From assembly GCF_004342845.1 (NCBI RefSeq), contig NZ_SLXB01000030.1:1-36538 (forward strand): a stretch of 36,538 bases of DNA, given 5' to 3'. Positions within the stretch are counted from its first letter, which is position 1. Each line of letters begins with the position of its first letter. The notes under the pieces were generated by a model. It worked only from the letters and a program-made list of their open reading frames with translations, had not been told where the DNA came from and did not search any database. A program made the translations under genes and the position numbers. This document shows, piece after piece, positions 18,654 through 25,700 of this stretch. Source of the DNA: Prevotella heparinolytica. GTDB lineage: Bacteria; Bacteroidota; Bacteroidia; Bacteroidales; Bacteroidaceae.

Positions 18654-19787
18654 ATGAAAATTACAGTAACCAAATCGGAGCTTCAAAACAAGCTCAAACT
18701 TGTAGGGAGATTTATTGCCCCTAACAAAATAAACCAACAATACGAGAGTTTCCTTTTTGAACGAAGGGGTGAGATTCTTCAGGTTGCCGCCGCCGATGAA
18801 GGAGGCTGGATAAAGACCATCATTGAACACACTTCCGATACAGAGGAGTTTCTTTTCTCTGTAAACGCAAAGACTTTTCTTGACGGTATCAATCAGATAC
18901 CGGAACAACCATTAGTGATTTCATTGACAGATAAGAATACCTATTATGACTTATTGGTAGAGTACGCAGGAGGCCGATTCTCTATGTGTGCGGGCATTCA
19001 TCGCATATTTGAAACAAAGGAGGAGCGGAAACCGGGAGATATCGTAACTTCTATATCATCAATAAACCTTCTGTACGGATTGAGGCGCACATATTTCCGT
19101 GCGGCATCCGATGAACTTCGCCCGGTTATGAACGGCGTATATTTAGAGCTGTCCGGCGCATCATTTACTTTCGCGGCAAGTGACGGGAATACCCTTGCTA
19201 TAATGGAATATTTCGGGGGTGGCGAACAGTCGGAAATCCGCAGTGGAGTTATCCTCGCAAAGAAACTATGTAAGGTTCTGATAGATGCTATTCCATCGGA
19301 AGATGAGCCGATGGAATATTTCACTTCTGGAACGAATATCGTATTTAGCCATCCATTATTTACTGTATCTTATCGAATGGTTGAAGGGAAGTACCCGAAT
19401 TTTCGGGCTGTCATACCAAAAAACAACTCGAATATCGCATCTATCGATAGGAATACGTTTATATCTCTTCTAAAGAGGGTGCTTGTTTTCAGTAACAAGA
19501 ATACTAATTTAATTAAATTGTCATTTCAAGACGGCAAGTTACAAGGTAATGCCGTTGATATGGACTACTCCATGTCGGCAAGCGAGGAAATGCCTATAGA
19601 ATATTCGGGTAATTATATGAGTATCGGGTTCAACGGAGTTTTTCTCCTTGACCTAATATCTAATATGCAGACGAGTGACAGTATTAAGATTCTGTTATCC
19701 GACCCAACAAGAGCAGCTATTATTACCGGAGACGCTCCTACGGATGCTGAGCAACTTACCTACATTATTATGCCAATGTCTATTTAA
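18654..19787 (+). CDS. Phage-encoded DNA polymerase sliding clamp (DnaN homologue)
   Basis: This 377-residue protein resembles the beta sliding clamp, a ring that tethers DNA polymerase. The length fits three clamp domains (E. coli has 366 residues). The N-terminus MKITVTKSELQNKL, the EGKYPNFRAVIP motif (residues 244-255) and the hydrophobic end YIIMPMSI are all clamp-like. It is diverged from host clamps and lies first in the phage early operon, directly before the PRTRC genes. It presumably recruits host polymerase or partner proteins to phage DNA, or replaces the host clamp. Assignment to the clamp fold is firm; its role is inferred. Confidence 0.87.
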   Translation: MKITVTKSELQNKLKLVGRFIAPNKINQQYESFLFERRGEILQVAAADEGGWIKTIIEHTSDTEEFLFSVNAKTFLDGINQIPEQPLVISLTDKNTYYDLLVEYAGGRFSMCAGIHRIFETKEERKPGDIVTSISSINLLYGLRRTYFRAASDELRPVMNGVYLELSGASFTFAASDGNTLAIMEYFGGGEQSEIRSGVILAKKLCKVLIDAIPSEDEPMEYFTSGTNIVFSHPLFTVSYRMVEGKYPNFRAVIPKNNSNIASIDRNTFISLLKRVLVFSNKNTNLIKLSFQDGKLQGNAVDMDYSMSASEEMPIEYSGNYMSIGFNGVFLLDLISNMQTSDSIKILLSDPTRAAIITGDAPTDAEQLTYIIMPMSI

Positions 19788-19801
19788 AAAATCGAATCAT
19801 C

Positions 19802-20395
19802 ATGTTTACAAAATTCGCATCTATGCTTGGGGATGGAGATTCCCTAAGCATCACAATAACAAAAAAAGGTGATAATCTAATTACAAGTATTTTACCAAAG
19901 AAAGCAGGACTTTCGGATACAGGGAAAGACCATTTATCGCCTCTTGTGGTATCTGGTACTCCCGAAGAGTTGGAAGATGGATTTATCAACGCTATAATAA
20001 CTCCCATACAACAGGCTACCGGCATATTGACAAATATGCGCGAGTTTGAAAAAGGGATTGAGGCTGCCGAAGCAAATAGTAAAGCCGCCAAGAAAGAAAA
20101 AGAGCGTAAAGAAAAAGAAGAAAAAGAGCGTAAGGATAAATATAAAGAATTCACCGAAAAGGCAAATGGCGCAGAGAAAGCCGGAAATATTACCGAAGCC
20201 ATCAAAGCATTACAGGAGGCGGATAAGTACGCTTCCGGTAACCATTCAGCAATATCCGGGCGTATCCAACGGTTGCAGGCGAAGATGAATGTCGGTAGTT
20301 TATTTGGCAACGTTCCTCTTCCACCTGAAGAAGAGACACACTATGGAGAAGATGAATCAGATGATAACGAATATTCAGAAGAAGAGGAGGAATAA
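19802..20395 (+). CDS. PRTRC system protein E
   Basis: PRTRC means ParB-related, ThiF-related cassette, a mostly plasmid-borne gene set of unknown function. This 197-residue protein fits its protein E. The N-terminal part contains the SPLVVSGTPEELEDGF segment typical of that family. A Lys/Glu-rich coiled coil (about residues 78-118) follows, then a helical TPR-like stretch (AEKAGNITEAIKALQEADKY) and a very acidic tail ending in EEEEE. It starts 14 bases after the clamp gene and ends two bases before protein C, so it is in the same operon. The biochemical role is not known. Confidence 0.8.
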   Translation: MFTKFASMLGDGDSLSITITKKGDNLITSILPKKAGLSDTGKDHLSPLVVSGTPEELEDGFINAIITPIQQATGILTNMREFEKGIEAAEANSKAAKKEKERKEKEEKERKDKYKEFTEKANGAEKAGNITEAIKALQEADKYASGNHSAISGRIQRLQAKMNVGSLFGNVPLPPEEETHYGEDESDDNEYSEEEEE

Positions 20396-20397
20396 CT

Positions 20398-20607
20398 ATG
20401 GCTATTACAGTAAAAGGATTAGACCGTGTTTTTAAGTATGGAGATAGAGAGTTGTCGGACCCCGACAGTAGCATGTCTCCCGATGAAGTGATGAACTTTT
20501 ATGCAAACACTTATCCGGAACTTACAACAAGTAATGTTCACGGACCCGAGATAGAGGACGATAAGGCAGTATATACATTCAAGACAACCGTAGGTACGAA
20601 AGGATGA
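20398..20607 (+). CDS. PRTRC system protein C, ubiquitin-like protein
   Basis: This 69-residue protein matches PRTRC protein C, a family placed in the ubiquitin-like fold (Pfam name Prok_Ub, from memory). The segments MSPDEVMNFYANTYPELT and HGPEIEDDKAVYTF are family-typical. The protein ends in VGTKG, so a C-terminal glycine is exposed without processing, as needed for E1 adenylation. The E2-like protein B and the E1-like ThiF protein are encoded downstream. Whether it is really conjugated to a target is not shown. Its stop overlaps an ATG (ATGA at 20604-20607). Confidence 0.88.
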   Translation: MAITVKGLDRVFKYGDRELSDPDSSMSPDEVMNFYANTYPELTTSNVHGPEIEDDKAVYTFKTTVGTKG

Positions 20608-20765
20608 AGAAGAAATCATGCGAGAAAAAAAGAAACATACGGGAATTTCACAATACCATGGGGCGAGTGCTGATGCAAACGTCAACAGGGAGAATCAGAT
20701 ACGGAGTAAGGGAGCGCGTGAAAAGGCGTGCCCCGAATCCGGATGCCCAGCCAATGATTTTCTGA
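20604..20765 (+). CDS. Possible 53-residue basic protein overlapping the F-position gene
   Basis: An ATG overlapping the stop of protein C (ATGA) opens a 53-codon frame, a different frame from the 377-codon gene that starts at 20618. The product would be strongly basic, with MKKKSCEKKRNIREF at the start and GRIRYGVRERVKRR inside. The stop-start overlap and the natural-looking sequence favour it. Against it, the longer frame is open throughout and has its own ATG. Only one of the two may be used here, or there may be a programmed or accidental frameshift. Confidence 0.35.
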   Translation: MKKKSCEKKRNIREFHNTMGRVLMQTSTGRIRYGVRERVKRRAPNPDAQPMIF

Positions 20766-21751
20766 AAGAACGGTTTATTGATATCCCCTTGGAGTTTGAT
20801 TTGGACGTTGACATTGACAGACGGATTGATAAAGAGAAAAGTATAGACAATATATTTTCTTCCATTCGTCAATACCTGAGTTTGCTTGGAGTTGATATGA
20901 AGACTAAACCTACCGGAAAGTTTGTACATGATATCAATCTTGCGCTAATTGAACTTGATGAAGCTATAAAAGAAAGAGGCGTGTATTCCAATCTTGAACT
21001 GAATGGCGATATATTGAGCGTTCATATAGTAAGGTCTTATAAGGTTTTCGATTTATCATTTGTCTTTCTTCCCATTTCATCGGTAAAGAGGATGTCGTCT
21101 CCTTTGGCTGATGTATTTGTTGATTTCGTAGGGTTCTATGCCCGTAGTCAGGGGATATGTCTTCCCATGGAACATGAGGACTTTTACTATCATATATGTG
21201 AAGAGCATAAAGAATTTTTTGATGATTACGAAGACTCTGAATATTCGGAGTCCGCAAAGGAAGTTAGAAAAAGCTATCGAGATGGTGAATATAGCCAATG
21301 GTTTTCCCGCATAGCATCCTCTATGAAGAGTGATAAGGAGATTCTTGAATCATTGCGAGCGTTAAAGAGTTCATGTAGTGGGAAGGACCTTGAATTGATT
21401 TCCTTCATGGAGGACGGAGTTTCCATTCTATCATCCGGCTGTATTACTTCATTCAACTACAATCCGGACATGAACGATTGTGACGTGTTAAACGGATGCT
21501 ATGATTACGAGCCTTTCGATATTAACCGCAACTATGCGATATGCTGGGATTTAAACGACCATGTTACGCAAATGGTCGGGGAGTATATTAATTGCCTTAT
21601 TAGGGAAGTTTACTGTTATGGGGTGACTGAAAGTGTAGCCTTGTCCCCTGAAACATCTTTCGTATTTGTAAAGAATCCATTTCCTGAAATGTTTGAGAAG
21701 TGGTTTATGAAATTTCTAAATCTATTAGAAGAATATGGGACAGATAAATGA
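20618..21751 (+). CDS. PRTRC-associated protein, position of protein F
   Basis: The 377-residue protein lies between PRTRC proteins C and B, where protein F is expected, and I call it that only provisionally. No catalytic motif is recognised. It is acidic, has a conserved-looking start around FLKERFIDIPLEFDLD (about residue 48 on) and contains scattered cysteines in its C-terminal half (GCITSF, CDVLNGCYD). The first 47 residues are compositionally odd and overlap another open frame, so the true N-terminus is uncertain. The end overlaps the start of protein B by 17 bases. Confidence 0.6.
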   Translation: MREKKKHTGISQYHGASADANVNRENQIRSKGAREKACPESGCPANDFLKERFIDIPLEFDLDVDIDRRIDKEKSIDNIFSSIRQYLSLLGVDMKTKPTGKFVHDINLALIELDEAIKERGVYSNLELNGDILSVHIVRSYKVFDLSFVFLPISSVKRMSSPLADVFVDFVGFYARSQGICLPMEHEDFYYHICEEHKEFFDDYEDSEYSESAKEVRKSYRDGEYSQWFSRIASSMKSDKEILESLRALKSSCSGKDLELISFMEDGVSILSSGCITSFNYNPDMNDCDVLNGCYDYEPFDINRNYAICWDLNDHVTQMVGEYINCLIREVYCYGVTESVALSPETSFVFVKNPFPEMFEKWFMKFLNLLEEYGTDK

Positions 21752-22415
21752 TTCATTTACACAGCGATTGACGCCTAAAATGGCAATAATCGTGTACAAT
21801 AGTAATGATAATCACTATTATCTTGAAGAAAGGGAAATACGTGAAGGCCGCATGTGTGCCGGCGTACCGCTTACGGAAAAGAAGATTGCAGATATTATGG
21901 ACACACTGGCCAAGTCTGATGGTGTGGAGCTTGTTCACGGTCGTATTCCTGAATGTCTTTTATATGCCGATTCAAGAGCCGGACATGAGAAGTATGTTTG
22001 GTACAAAAAACCGGAAAAACATAGATTGTATTTCTCTAAAAACCTTGGCATAGAGGATGGCGAAATGTGGGTTCCCGGTTTGGTGTGGGTTCTTAAAAAC
22101 GGTGGCCTGTCAATGTATGCCTACAAAGGGAGAAAGCCCGGCAAACTATATCGTGCTCCGTTTTTCAACGTATATCCTGACTATGTATGTCTGGGAAGCG
22201 CTAAGGCTGAGGCTCCTAAAGAAATGACTTATGAGGCTATCATTGCCTATTATGAGGAGTTGTTTTGGAACTCGGCTTTCTCTCATCTCGGAGGGGATAA
22301 TCCGGTAAAAGGAAACCTTTCCGTGATAACGAAGAATTGTATTAAGACCGGATGCAGATTCCCGGAAGAGGAACTTGTACCGGTTAAGGTTAAACTTGAA
22401 GACTTATTGAAATAA
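21735..22415 (+). CDS. PRTRC system protein B, E2-like fold
   Basis: This 226-residue protein matches PRTRC protein B, which comparative genomics places in the E2 ubiquitin-conjugating superfamily (Prok-E2_D, from memory). The core LYRAPFFNVYPDYVCLGSA contains the candidate active-site Cys152, with the proline and Asn145 upstream standing where the HPN region of E2 proteins lies. It would accept the ubiquitin-like protein C from the ThiF enzyme. Met16 (MAIIVYN) is an alternative start. No transfer activity is established for this family as far as I know. Confidence 0.82.
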   Translation: MGQINDSFTQRLTPKMAIIVYNSNDNHYYLEEREIREGRMCAGVPLTEKKIADIMDTLAKSDGVELVHGRIPECLLYADSRAGHEKYVWYKKPEKHRLYFSKNLGIEDGEMWVPGLVWVLKNGGLSMYAYKGRKPGKLYRAPFFNVYPDYVCLGSAKAEAPKEMTYEAIIAYYEELFWNSAFSHLGGDNPVKGNLSVITKNCIKTGCRFPEEELVPVKVKLEDLLK

Positions 22416-22426
22416 TAAAAAGAGTT

Positions 22427-22669
22427 ATGGCAGTATTTGAAGAAACAGCATACGGAATACAGTGCGATGTATGCGGAGATATATATAAAAATGAGCACTC
22501 CGGTTTTTCTCTATGGGTTGATAAAAATTCGGCTAAGGAAGAAGCGCAAGAAGACTATTGGCTAATTGAAGATGGCAAATGCTATTGCCCGAAATGTTTT
22601 GAAATTGACGAAGACGATAATGTTACGATAAAGAATAATGAAAACAAACATACCAATAAAAGCCGGTGA
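22427..22669 (+). CDS. Small zinc-ribbon protein
   Basis: The 80-residue acidic protein has two CxxC pairs, CDVC near residue 14 and CPKC near residue 58, which should bind zinc. It is not a recognised PRTRC component. It lies between the E2-like and E1-like genes, 11 bases after the former, and overlaps the next gene by 32 bases. Function unknown. Confidence 0.7.
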   Translation: MAVFEETAYGIQCDVCGDIYKNEHSGFSLWVDKNSAKEEAQEDYWLIEDGKCYCPKCFEIDEDDNVTIKNNENKHTNKSR

Positions 22670-23069
22670 TTATATAGAAATCACAGAAATTAAACACCCT
22701 AATGCTAAAATGAATGTTGGGGAGGTTTTGAAAGTTGTTTCTGCGTGGCACAGAAATATTTATCGCGGACAGGACATTGTAGATACATGGTTTTTCAGAG
22801 CAAAGCGTAATAGCAACAAACACTCCGATGTTTACAGTGGGAGTACTTATGACTGGAAAATAGTGGATAAAGCCAAACTACGTGTAGAATGCGGTAAAAA
22901 GCCTGCACGTTCAGAAATAGATTGGGAGCAGCGAAGATATGAGATTGCAAAAGATGTGTTGGCAGCTTCATTTGCAACACCAATGGAAGGTGTCAGCATA
23001 CAATCATACACTCGGAGCTGTGTACAGATAGCAGATATATTAATTGAAGAATTAAAAAAAATAAGATGA
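22638..23069 (+). CDS. Hypothetical phage protein within the PRTRC operon
   Basis: I do not recognise this 143-residue protein. The N-terminal half (AGDYIEITEIKHP, GEVLKVVSAW) looks like a small beta-barrel of SH3/KOW type. The C-terminal half is helical (EIAKDVLAASF, VQIADILIEELKK). It overlaps the preceding zinc-ribbon gene by 32 bases and the ThiF gene by four (ATGA), which suggests translational coupling to ThiF. It lacks the HxH and SxxD motifs of a JAB peptidase, so it does not supply the missing PRTRC peptidase. Confidence 0.65.
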   Translation: MKTNIPIKAGDYIEITEIKHPNAKMNVGEVLKVVSAWHRNIYRGQDIVDTWFFRAKRNSNKHSDVYSGSTYDWKIVDKAKLRVECGKKPARSEIDWEQRRYEIAKDVLAASFATPMEGVSIQSYTRSCVQIADILIEELKKIR

Positions 23070-23827
23070 AACGAGTACACTTCACCCATAAATACCTACT
23101 ATCCCCTACCCACCCTATTACGGTTAATCTGATAGGGTGCGGCGGCACCGGCTCGATGGTACTGTCATGTCTTGGGCGGATAGATTGCTCTTTGCGTGCT
23201 CTGGGGCATCCGGGTTTACATGTTACGGCATTCGACCCCGACGAAGTAAGCGAAGCCAATATCGGTAGACAGCTATTCAGTGTGTCGGATGAAGGGCTTA
23301 ACAAAGCGGATGTTTTAATCACCCGTATGAATAGGTTCTTTGCATCCGATTGGGAGGCTGTACCTGAACGGTTCTCCGGTCTGTATTCATACGCAAATAT
23401 AACAATATCATGCGTAGACAATATAAAGTCTCGTATTGAGATTGGAGAGATATTACGTTCGGATGTAAACCAGTATGACGATAGAGATAAATTGTATTGG
23501 CTTGACTTCGGTAACTCGACAGATAGAGGACAGGTTGTTCTTGGAACAGTACAAGAGATGAAACAGCCGAAGTCTGAGAAGTACGAAACGGTTAGCCGAT
23601 TAAGATGCGTTGATGAGATGTTTGACCTCTCGCAGCTGAATGATGAAGATTCGGGACCGAGCTGCTCACTTGCTGAGGCTTTAGGAAAGCAGGATTTATT
23701 CATCAACTCAACGCTTGCGCAGCATGGTTCACATCTGCTTTGGAAGCTGTTTACCGACGCTTATATAGAGTGCCAAGGATTGTATCTGAATCTATCCTCT
23801 ATGAACGTGAATCCGATAAAGCTATAG
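23066..23827 (+). CDS. PRTRC system ThiF-family (E1-like) enzyme
   Basis: ThiF/E1 enzymes adenylate the C-terminal glycine of a ubiquitin-like protein and pass it on through a thioester. The 253-residue protein has the Rossmann loop LIGCGGTGS (residues 22-30), then FDPDEV and ANIGRQLF (about 57-71, carrying the conserved Asn and Arg), and CVDNIKSR (116-123). The PRTRC-typical GPSCSLAEAL motif places a candidate catalytic Cys at 200. The CxxC zinc pairs found in ThiF and MoeB are absent. It overlaps the upstream gene by four bases and lies in one operon with the ubiquitin-like and E2-like proteins. Confidence 0.9.
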   Translation: MKRVHFTHKYLLSPTHPITVNLIGCGGTGSMVLSCLGRIDCSLRALGHPGLHVTAFDPDEVSEANIGRQLFSVSDEGLNKADVLITRMNRFFASDWEAVPERFSGLYSYANITISCVDNIKSRIEIGEILRSDVNQYDDRDKLYWLDFGNSTDRGQVVLGTVQEMKQPKSEKYETVSRLRCVDEMFDLSQLNDEDSGPSCSLAEALGKQDLFINSTLAQHGSHLLWKLFTDAYIECQGLYLNLSSMNVNPIKL

Positions 23828-23831
23828 TATA

Positions 23832-24605
23832 ATGACCTATATAGACTTAATAAACCGTTTTTGGAAGATACATCGAATTGAGTGTTTTAGCACATCCGAA
23901 ATAGCTTTATACTTTCATCTGTTAGATGAGTGTAATCTTCGTGGATGGCCGAATAAATTTGAGTATCCCAACAGTAGAATCGTCCTCGCAATCGGCATAG
24001 CAGAAAAGACCGTAATTGCTTGCAGGTGTAGATTACAGCAGAAGGGTGTATTAGAGTTTGAAGCAGGGAAAAGGCGTTCGCAATCTCCAATTTATTACTT
24101 ACCTGAGGTAAGTAAAGAGGTAAGTAAAGAGGTAAGTAAAGAGGTAAGTAAAGAGGTAAGTAAAGAGGTAAGCCTTAATATAAAGACTAAGACTAAAGAC
24201 TTAGAAGAAAAAAGAACTACTAACGTAGTTCCAAAAAATTCTGTCGCGGCTAAAGCCGCTACGCTCGAACAACGTACAAAAGTCTTTTACGATTCTTTGG
24301 TTCCCTTTGTTGAGGTTTACGGTAAGGAAATGATACGGGCCTTTTATAACTACTGGACCGAGCCGAATAAGTCTAAAACGAAAATGCGGTTTGAACTCGA
24401 GAAGACATGGGATGTTTCCCGTCGTCTTGTAACGTGGGCTAACCGAGAATCTATAAAAGTGAGAAACAATGGATATCAAGACAGATACGAACAAAAGCGG
24501 ATTGATTCTGAGCAAAGAAAGGCTGAGTCATTGGCTAACCTCGACAACATCCGTGCAGCAGCGGAGAGACGTAGAAAGGAACTTGAAGCAGAGGGAATTA
24601 TTTAG
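23832..24605 (+). CDS. Replication-initiator-like winged-helix protein with EVSK repeats
   Basis: The N-terminal 90 residues of this 257-residue protein resemble the helix-turn-helix domain of phage initiator or DnaD-type proteins (SEIALYFHLLDECNL, GIAEKTVIACRCRLQQKG). Residues 92-111 are five perfect EVSK repeats. The C-terminal part has a conserved-looking helical segment (VYGKEMIRAFYNYWTEPN) followed by a basic helix. Phage initiators often carry the replication origin inside their own gene, and the DNA repeats here fit that. Five bases separate it from the ThiF gene. The function is inferred from domain type and position. Confidence 0.65.
   Translation: MTYIDLINRFWKIHRIECFSTSEIALYFHLLDECNLRGWPNKFEYPNSRIVLAIGIAEKTVIACRCRLQQKGVLEFEAGKRRSQSPIYYLPEVSKEVSKEVSKEVSKEVSKEVSLNIKTKTKDLEEKRTTNVVPKNSVAAKAATLEQRTKVFYDSLVPFVEVYGKEMIRAFYNYWTEPNKSKTKMRFELEKTWDVSRRLVTWANRESIKVRNNGYQDRYEQKRIDSEQRKAESLANLDNIRAAAERRRKELEAEGII
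24095..24172. repeat. Iteron-like 12-bp direct repeats inside the initiator-like gene
   Basis: GAGGTAAGTAAA starts at 24105, 24117, 24129, 24141 and 24153, and a partial copy (GAGGTAAG) at 24165. An inverted copy of the core, TTACTTACC at 24095-24103, pairs with GGTAAGTAA at 24107-24115. The arrangement resembles an iteron cluster with a small palindrome at its left edge. Confidence 0.9.
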
Positions 24606-25134
24606 CTGCTATCCTGACCCAGCCTTGCTGCTTGTAGATTATAGCCCGGCCATACAGTCGAAGATTGTCAAAACAGGCCTTTCTTTCGCTGCTCTTGCAA
24701 AGAACGAGGCTATTCCTACGCTTGGCCTGTTAAGCGGCACATACGGTGAGGAAACTCCCTTGGAGTGGCTGAAAATACAGATCGGCAGCCTGAATGATTA
24801 CGCCGAGCAGGGTCGTGGTATAACCGAAAACCAGTTGACGGAATTAACGTCGCTTGTACTGAATGAGTATTACTATCTCAACCTTGCAGAGGTGGCTAAC
24901 TTCATTGCGCGTTTCAAGCTTGGTTACTATGGTGAGTTCTACGGTATCATTGGACCGATGAAGATCGCAAGTGCCATCAGGGAATATTTACGTGAGCGAA
25001 GGATTGATATTGAGCGGTACGAAAGGGAACAGGAACGAATTCAAAACGAGAAGAACCGTGAGGAATGGGCTAAAACATCTATTACTCATGAAGAATATTT
25101 ACGCAGAAAGGAATTACGTAAAAATGGCAGATAG
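24469..25134 (+). CDS. Hypothetical phage/mobile-element protein
   Basis: I do not assign a function to this protein of up to 221 residues. Its body is a conserved-looking helical domain beginning SCYPDPALLLVDYSPAIQSKI, with EFYGIIGPMKIASAIREYL near the end and a charged C-terminal helix. Similar proteins are common in Bacteroides mobile elements, as I recall (DUF6633-like, not checked). The ATG at 24469 gives a 137-base overlap with the preceding gene. A TTG at 24583 would cut the overlap to 23 bases and is a fair alternative. Confidence 0.6.
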   Translation: MDIKTDTNKSGLILSKERLSHWLTSTTSVQQRRDVERNLKQRELFSCYPDPALLLVDYSPAIQSKIVKTGLSFAALAKNEAIPTLGLLSGTYGEETPLEWLKIQIGSLNDYAEQGRGITENQLTELTSLVLNEYYYLNLAEVANFIARFKLGYYGEFYGIIGPMKIASAIREYLRERRIDIERYEREQERIQNEKNREEWAKTSITHEEYLRRKELRKNGR

Positions 25135-25687
25135 TGATATAAATAACTACATCTCGAAACGTTATGCCCGATGGCTTGATTATGCAGAATTTCATTGCGC
25201 ACATGCCGGTATTTGGGGTGAAGCTTCTGATGTTCTGGATGAAGTTCTTTGCTCGCTTCTTGATAAAGATCCGTGTTTTCTTTCCCGTCTTCTCAATGCG
25301 AAGAAGAACGGATATACCGAACTTGACTTCTTTGTGTTGAGAATGATAAAACTGAATGTCACTTCTCCTACTTCTCCATACCGTAGCAAGTATAAACCGA
25401 TACCCACGGATGAGAATGCAGACTATTCACGTCTTGATATTGAAGACATGGAAGATGATTCGGAAGATGTGGCTGGCGAGACTTTGCGGCGCATGAGGCT
25501 CGTTCGTGAGATATTTGAAGAGCTTGACCTCTCCCCGTTCGCCCGCAGTGTATTCCAGTATCGTTTCTTTGATGGTGGGGTATTCAGTGAGTGGCCTGGT
25601 GATGAAAGCTCGAAAGATCTGTATGATACATATAACGGAGTGCAAGAGCTTATAGCAAGGAAAATCAGCGGGGATATTCTATTTTAA
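25124..25687 (+). CDS. Sigma-factor-like phage protein
   Basis: The 187-residue acidic protein begins MADSDINNYISKRYARWLDY. Its N-terminal helices and the EASDVLDEVLCSLLDKD segment resemble region 2 of sigma-70-type factors in Bacteroidota phages. The C-terminal part (VREIFEELDLSPFARSVFQYRFFDG) could correspond to region 4, but a clear helix-turn-helix is lacking. The start is the ATG at 25124, overlapping the upstream gene by 11 bases; the open frame continues upstream into that gene only by chance. It may redirect host RNA polymerase, but this is a tentative reading. Confidence 0.5.
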   Translation: MADSDINNYISKRYARWLDYAEFHCAHAGIWGEASDVLDEVLCSLLDKDPCFLSRLLNAKKNGYTELDFFVLRMIKLNVTSPTSPYRSKYKPIPTDENADYSRLDIEDMEDDSEDVAGETLRRMRLVREIFEELDLSPFARSVFQYRFFDGGVFSEWPGDESSKDLYDTYNGVQELIARKISGDILF

Positions 25688-25700
25688 GGCAAAAACAATT

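Noticed and set aside
22638..23069. Candidate JAB peptidase of the PRTRC locus
   Set aside because: No HxH or SxxD pattern is present in the 143-residue protein.
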